Source: Oxytricha trifallax (taxonomy: Eukaryota; Ciliophora; Spirotrichea; Sporadotrichida; Oxytrichidae). Taken from it: a DNA stretch of 64,000 bases. The notes beneath the pieces are model-generated. The model had not been told where the DNA came from and made no database searches. It saw only the letters and a program-made list of their open reading frames with translations. Location of the stretch: positions 1 through 64,000 of the forward strand of contig ARYC01019317.1 of the NCBI GenBank assembly GCA_000711775.1. The letters run 5' to 3'. The position numbers and the translations under genes are program-made. Positions 59,290-64,000 of this stretch are shown in pieces. Each line of letters starts with the position of its first letter. The stretch's first letter is position 1.

Positions 59290-60600
59290 TAGTTTAAGGA
59301 AAGTCAAATTTTCTTAAGATTCACTGCTTTAAGGGCATTTTTAAAGTTGCCTGAAAGCATGATTAAGCCCAAGAATAGTCTAACTTTGACATTTCAATCC
59401 CTAATTATTTTAAAAAATTCCACCTGATCCTATTTCTGAGCTCTAAAATTAATATTTCGATTTATGTAAGAAAATCATTTCTCAAAAGGCGCAAGATCGA
59501 ATTAGTAAGGCCCTTAATACATAATAGGAACTTATAAAAGTCGAAATTTTCTCGTGACATATAAGCTTCTATGATAAGTTGCATTGTCTAACAGAAATAT
59601 GGTGTCTTTTCTCCAGTTAGGTTTTTCAAAGTCAAGTTGCTAGATGAGATTGAGCAAAGGTTATAGAAAGTTTCACTGTTTGTCCTTCCAACATTTAATT
59701 AAAATTAAAAGGTGTTATCACTTCCAACAGCAGCTATAATGTTGACTCCATACATCCCAACTAGCCTATCCGAATAATTTCTCTAATTTTTCTAGCTCCA
59801 GCTTTTGTATTAGTATGACTATTACTAAAAACTGCTCTCGTCAATGTTGATGATTGTTTTCTTCAATGTGAGTTGCTCAATGTAGAATTTAGCTGCTATT
59901 TGCCTCTAAAGTAAACAATCTGAAGAGTTGGTCCTGGTATCAATTAAGTAAACCTTTTTGAATGGGAAACCAATATTTTTTTTTAACGATGCTTTTTATT
60001 TTTGAATAAAACAATCATAAATTGAGCTGCTCATGGATTACACTTTGAAGCTATGAAATAGATCTCAACTACTCTCCAGAAGAGCTTATTTTTTCTAAAA
60101 TATTTTTTATACATGAGATCAGGCCTGAATCATTTATCTGAGAAGTTTTAATGATGTTCTAATTACAATTTTCATCAATTGATAAACATTTTTCCAATTT
60201 ATATAAAGTCATCTTGAGCCTTTGGATTAAGTATGATTTCTTACACCCATTTTTACTAAAAAGAGTTTAAGCTTTATTCTTTTCTTTTATCTATTTATTA
60301 TTATTTATATTCCTATCACTTTTCAACTTGAATTTCTAAAAGTTAATATTAGTATTAGTTAAAATAAGGAAACTTACTTACAAATTAAGATTGATTTCTT
60401 AAGTAAGCCTCAAAATTCTTTAGATTCGCTTCACTGTATCTCATTTTTGATAAGCTATTCAACTGTTGGATTTCAGTTAAAATTTGGCCTTCATTAAAGC
60501 TTAATCTTTCAACTTATTCTTTCAAGATTTGAATTTCATTTAGAGAGAGGACTCCGACAAGACCTCTTTAACTTTAATTTTAACTCACTACTCTTCTTGG
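59290..60600 (-). pseudogene. Tc1/mariner-type DDE transposase, decayed
   Basis: Minus-strand remnants in family order: a coiled N-terminal part, EIQILKEQVERLSFNEGQIL, an intron-like GTAAGTAAG...TTTTAG near 60340-60385, KNGCKKSYLIQRL, KKTIINIDESSF (first Asp), VGMYGVNIIAAVGSDNTFQF, NWRKDTIFLLDNATYHRS (second Asp), and GPYQFDLAPFEK (third acidic region). In-frame TGAs, for example after LAPFEK and after IIRD, and several frame shifts make it non-functional. It lies just left of a TTGTAGG-family MITE, which also uses a TA target, and may represent its source family. That link is inference. Confidence 0.7.
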
Positions 60601-61023
60601 AACAAAAATCATAGTCGTGTACTGCTAACCATCAATTAAGTTGACACAAGACTCTTCAAGCTATTAGATTGAACTTCTTTTTACTGAGTAAATTAGTATT
60701 TAATTTGGGTTTGTAGCTATTTATGAATGAGCTGTGTCGATTAAGATAAGGGATTAAAATCCTCATCTGTAGTTTATCGTAAATCTTGAAATTATGAGCT
60801 GGAATCTTCTTGATCATCACTAGCATCACGACCAGAATATTTTTTGAAATAATTTCTTATATCGTTTTATTCCATCAAAGATTTCTTTTTCTGTTCCATA
60901 TAATTTGTAAGAGTTATTTAATTTTATTTAAAAATCTTTCTTCTAAAGAGTTTTCCTTATTGACTAAAAATTCTTACATTTTTTCCAAAATTATAATTTT
61001 GTTAAAAGTTTTATTATTAATTA

Positions 61024-61440
61024 ATGGAGGAATACATTCGATATGGGAAAATGAATTAAAATTAAAATTAATTAATTAATAATTACCTTCAGTTATAATT
61101 TTGAAAAATGTCTCCTAACCTTGACAATATTATACTCTCTGGATGGCGCATTAAAATTAAGACGGTGGTTGTTATTGCTAAAATGATTTTATCTCTTCTC
61201 CGAAGCGAGAAAAACCCCTTTTACTATTTATGGGAGTTAGCTCAAAATCAAAATATCTCGCTTCCTCGGATAATTCACGAATATTGCCTATAGTAAAGTC
61301 CAGCAAAAATTCCGGGATCAACCGTAGAATCAAGCAAGATTTGAATTTTGAGCTCCTTTGGATTTGATTACTCCCATGATTTTAATATTTAATTAATTTA
61401 AATTTTAATTCATTTTCCCAAATCGAATTTATTCCTACAA
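61024..61440. mobile_element. TA-flanked MITE (copy 4)
   Basis: Left end ATGGAGGAATACATTCG, right end with the family sequence ATTCCTACAA, and TA on both sides (61022-61023, 61441-61442). The 417-bp sequence is closely related to the 8418 copy over its full length. The small open frame inside is not conserved as protein. Confidence 0.8.
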
Positions 61441-61528
61441 TAATATATTTTGCCTTAGATAAAATCTCTATTTCAAACAAGCCAACAATATTATAAAATG
61501 GAAATGACCAATTAACTCCAACACATTC

Positions 61529-62325
61529 ATGTCAACTAAGTTTGAGAGAAAATAGGCTCAAAAAAAGAATTATATGACTTCCTATGCCAAGAGTGTGGGT
61601 CTTACTTTCCCAAAGTCAATTGCACAAACATATACTTTTTCAGGAATATACTGATTGGTGAGAAAGAGGTAAACCTTAACATTTTAAATCTTTTAGTACT
61701 TGAAAAGATATGATGTGGTGGTTGCAGCAGTGCCTCATATTGAAGGGCTAACCGGGAAAATTTCCTTGAGCACCCTGTAAAAACCAAGCTTGCTTTAATA
61801 CTTGCCAGATCAAGTAGACTGGCTACATCTTGATAAAAAATGGATAACTAATGTCCTGCTGTCACTCGATACTTAAGGCATAAACAAAATGATCCTGAAA
61901 GCTTAATATAAAGAAAACAGCTACTCGATTAATCATAAAACTCATTAGTGCACATGAAGCCCGAGTTCATTTTAGCCTTAAATGGCTCTCTAAACTATAG
62001 TGGTAAGATTATAATGGCAACATATTTCTGTAGTGCGTAATGGGAGATCGGCCTTTTTGATAAAGTAAAGCACAAAAAGAAAAGTCAGATAGCCTATTCA
62101 AGAAGAGGAAAAGGTTCAAGAGGCTAACAGCCATCCTTCAAAGAGAAAGTTTATAGACTAAAACAAAAGGGTCAGAGATGAAAAGGGCATGATGAAGAAC
62201 TAAATTGACGACTTGCTCAACTATAAATCGCTTGTATTACAACTTCAAGAGTAGGGAGTTATTGATGGTGAAGGCAAGGTCCAAGGGATGGACCTTGCTT
62301 ATTAGAATACAAACTTTATGATCTG
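61529..62325 (+). CDS. Unrecognised protein, possibly with a zinc-binding N-terminus
   Basis: The best frame reads ELYDFLCQECGSYFPKVNCT then IYFFRNILIGEKE, a 28-bp intron (GTAAAC...TTTTAG, about 61660-61696), then YLKRYDVVVAAVPHIEGLTG, YLPDQVDWLHLDKKWITNVL and a basic Lys/Arg-rich tail. The tail includes RKFIDQNKRVRDEKGMMKNQ and the gene ends at TGA near 62325. The CxxC pair suggests a zinc site. An alternative start in another frame (MSTKFERKQAQKKNYMTSYA at 61529) ends after about 42 codons. The gene appears nearly intact. Family unknown. Confidence 0.5.
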
Positions 62326-62329
62326 AAAG

Positions 62330-63150
62330 TTTTAATTCCTTTTAATTTCACTAATAATGCTTAATAAAATCATTATTAATTATAAACTTAAAATGTAATA
62401 AGTTTTACTTTAAAAATTAAAGTCTTTATTAAATACATATTTATTTGAATGTGCCAGTCTCAAACAATGATGTTTTAAAAAATTTTAAGGAGAGTTAATT
62501 TAGATGATATAGTTGTATTAGTTTTGTCAATATAGTAAAGCATGTTTGATTGGAAAAAAGTTTCGAGATAAAATTACGCTCTAGATATAAGATTGACTTA
62601 ATAATAAGACTTTGTAAGAGTTTGTAACAATATTTACAACAAACTTTTTTACTATCTCTGAAAAATAAGGCAATAAAACTTCAATCTTAGTTTGTAAGAG
62701 TTTCTCAATTTCCATGGTTAAAATCCTCAAGTTTTAGTATAAGTTTATAAATAATTATGACTAAATGAGATTTAATTATTATTTAAACTATTTGTGATAC
62801 TATGTATGAATTTGTAAGATTTTTAAAAATAAATATAAGACTTAATTATACTTTGTAAGTTTTTTTAACTATTGAAACAAATTTAGTAATTTGAGTGTAA
62901 ATTTAAAACAATTATGATTAAACAAAAAATTAATAAAATTGATGCTATTTATAAATACAGAATTTTTATCTAAAGCTCAATTGGTCCCATTAATATACTC
63001 ATTAATATAAACTGTAACTACTATCAAGCTTCCTATTTTAGTATTCTAGTTGAGTATAAAAGCTTGCTGATAATAAGCTAAATTAAGAATTAAATTGAGC
63101 AAATAATTAAGTTCATAAAAGTTAAAGTAAGATTAAGTCAGCAAATATTC
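62330..63150. other. AT-rich stretch with a recurring GTAAGA/TTTGTAAGAGTTT word
   Basis: TTTGTAAGAGTTT and close variants recur at about 62603, 62690 and 62813. No coding block. Probably intergenic. Confidence 0.4.
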
Positions 63151-63154
63151 TGAT

Positions 63155-64000
63155 ATGAGTTACTAAACACCTAAGAAAATCAAAGAGTCCCAAAAAACTA
63201 AGTAGAATTGAGATATTGAACAAGAAGAAAACAAAGCTAAAATATTTGAGTATTTAAAAAAGCAAGGAATTTTGGGGAACAAGTCTTACAAAGATGAGAG
63301 AATTGAATTATAGAAGAAATTCGGAGATGAAATGGTAGAGCAGCATAAGGTCTGGCTTGTCTAGACTTTAAATGCTAGAAAGAGTGAGGCTAAATCTAGT
63401 GCTCTAGCCAAAATAAGCTCTTAAATCAAGCAAGAATCTAACTAAATAAAGGAAGTAAAAATGAGTGAAGATTAAAACTATGAATAAAGTATGGAAAATA
63501 GCAATGAGGAATCCCTCATCAGCAAGATTAAAAGCCCAAATACACTATAATTTGAGCTTGAGTCATTAAATTCATCGCTTAATAAAGACAGAAACGGAAG
63601 ATTGCGAGACATTCTAAGACGCTTCATATCTAAATGAAGAGAAAATTGAATAAATTATTTCTGACAACTTAAAATAATTAGCAAATAATTAAATGAAGAA
63701 TAAGTATGATGATATTTTCAGAAAAGTACCAGAATTACTTGAAAGTAAAATATTCTAAAATCTGAACACTCAAATTAATTAAGTTATTGATAATGTAGAT
63801 TCCCTCTAGTAATAATACAAAACCTTAAACCTTTCTGATATTTAAAAAACTTCAGAAGAAGGCATAGAGTAAATCTAAATAGAATTTAAAAGCTTTGCTG
63901 ATGATATAAAAAAGCAGCCCCCAACATTAGGAGTCGCACCGCAATAGGCCCAGCTAATCATGTAAGAATTTTCTAAGAATAAAATCAAAAATTAATAAAA
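63155..64000 (+). CDS. Unrecognised Gln/Lys-rich protein, partial
   Basis: Starts MSYQTPKKIKESQKTKQN, then a TGA at about 63209. The same frame continues as EQEENKAKIFEYLKKQGILG and VEQHKVWLVQTLNARKSEAK. A frame change near 63610 leads to DASYLNEEKIEQIISDNLKQ and later VIDNVDSLQQQYKTLNLSDI. It runs off the right edge. The TGA and frame change suggest small IESs or introns. The protein is helical and polar. No family recognised. Confidence 0.5.

Noticed and set aside
61108..61370. Open frame of about 80 codons conserved between the MITE copies at 8418 and 61024
   Set aside because: Aligned codons differ mostly at non-synonymous positions and the frame is part of a DNA-level repeat, so similarity is explained by common descent of the element, not by protein function.
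1..64000. tRNA, rRNA genes and CRISPR arrays
   Set aside because: I looked for tRNA T-arm sequences, rRNA-like blocks and regularly spaced direct repeats and found none that hold up.

Overview
The window looks like germline (micronuclear) DNA of a spirotrich ciliate of the Oxytricha/Stylonychia type. Three things support this. Genes read through TAA and TAG (glutamine) and stop only at TGA. The DNA is very AT-rich with tiny introns. Two transposons end in telomere-like C4A4 inverted repeats, the hallmark of telomere-bearing elements (TBEs). Reading with the standard code breaks almost every gene, so I translated by hand with TGA as the only stop. Many gene boundaries are therefore approximate.

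Layout. 1-16.8 kb is mostly cell genes: an S/N-rich protein, a long coiled-coil protein, a small unrecognised gene, the iron-sulfur targeting protein CIA2, and four tandem multi-spanning membrane transporters. Two of these genes are interrupted by TA-flanked inverted-repeat elements, and removing each element down to one TA restores the reading frame, as expected of an internal eliminated sequence (IES). 18.9-23.9 kb is TBE-A. 25.3-33.3 kb holds fragmented, unrecognised gene segments and one inverted-repeat element. 33.4-37.3 kb is a divergent TBE-like element. 38.4-42.2 kb is a Merlin/IS1595-like transposon with an 8-bp target duplication. It contains a second inverted-repeat unit carrying a decayed succinyl-CoA ligase alpha gene. 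42.6-43.9 kb is an isolated GC-rich island. 44.8-47.0 kb is an element with about 330-bp inverted repeats and a Rep-like superfamily 3 helicase. 48.9-52.9 kb is TBE-B, inserted in one unit of a roughly 536-bp tandem repeat. 53-64 kb contains two more TA-flanked elements, a decayed Tc1/mariner transposase and several unrecognised gene segments.

The most interesting point is the third TBE-like element. All three elements have the same order: transposase, an oppositely oriented 22-kDa-type protein, then a zinc-finger protein. In TBE-A and TBE-B the zinc fingers precede a protein-kinase-like domain. In the third element they precede an MT-A70 (METTL3/MTA1-type) adenine methyltransferase-like domain. 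This suggests that the effector domain behind the zinc fingers has been exchanged. The Rep element is the second candidate for an undescribed mobile system.
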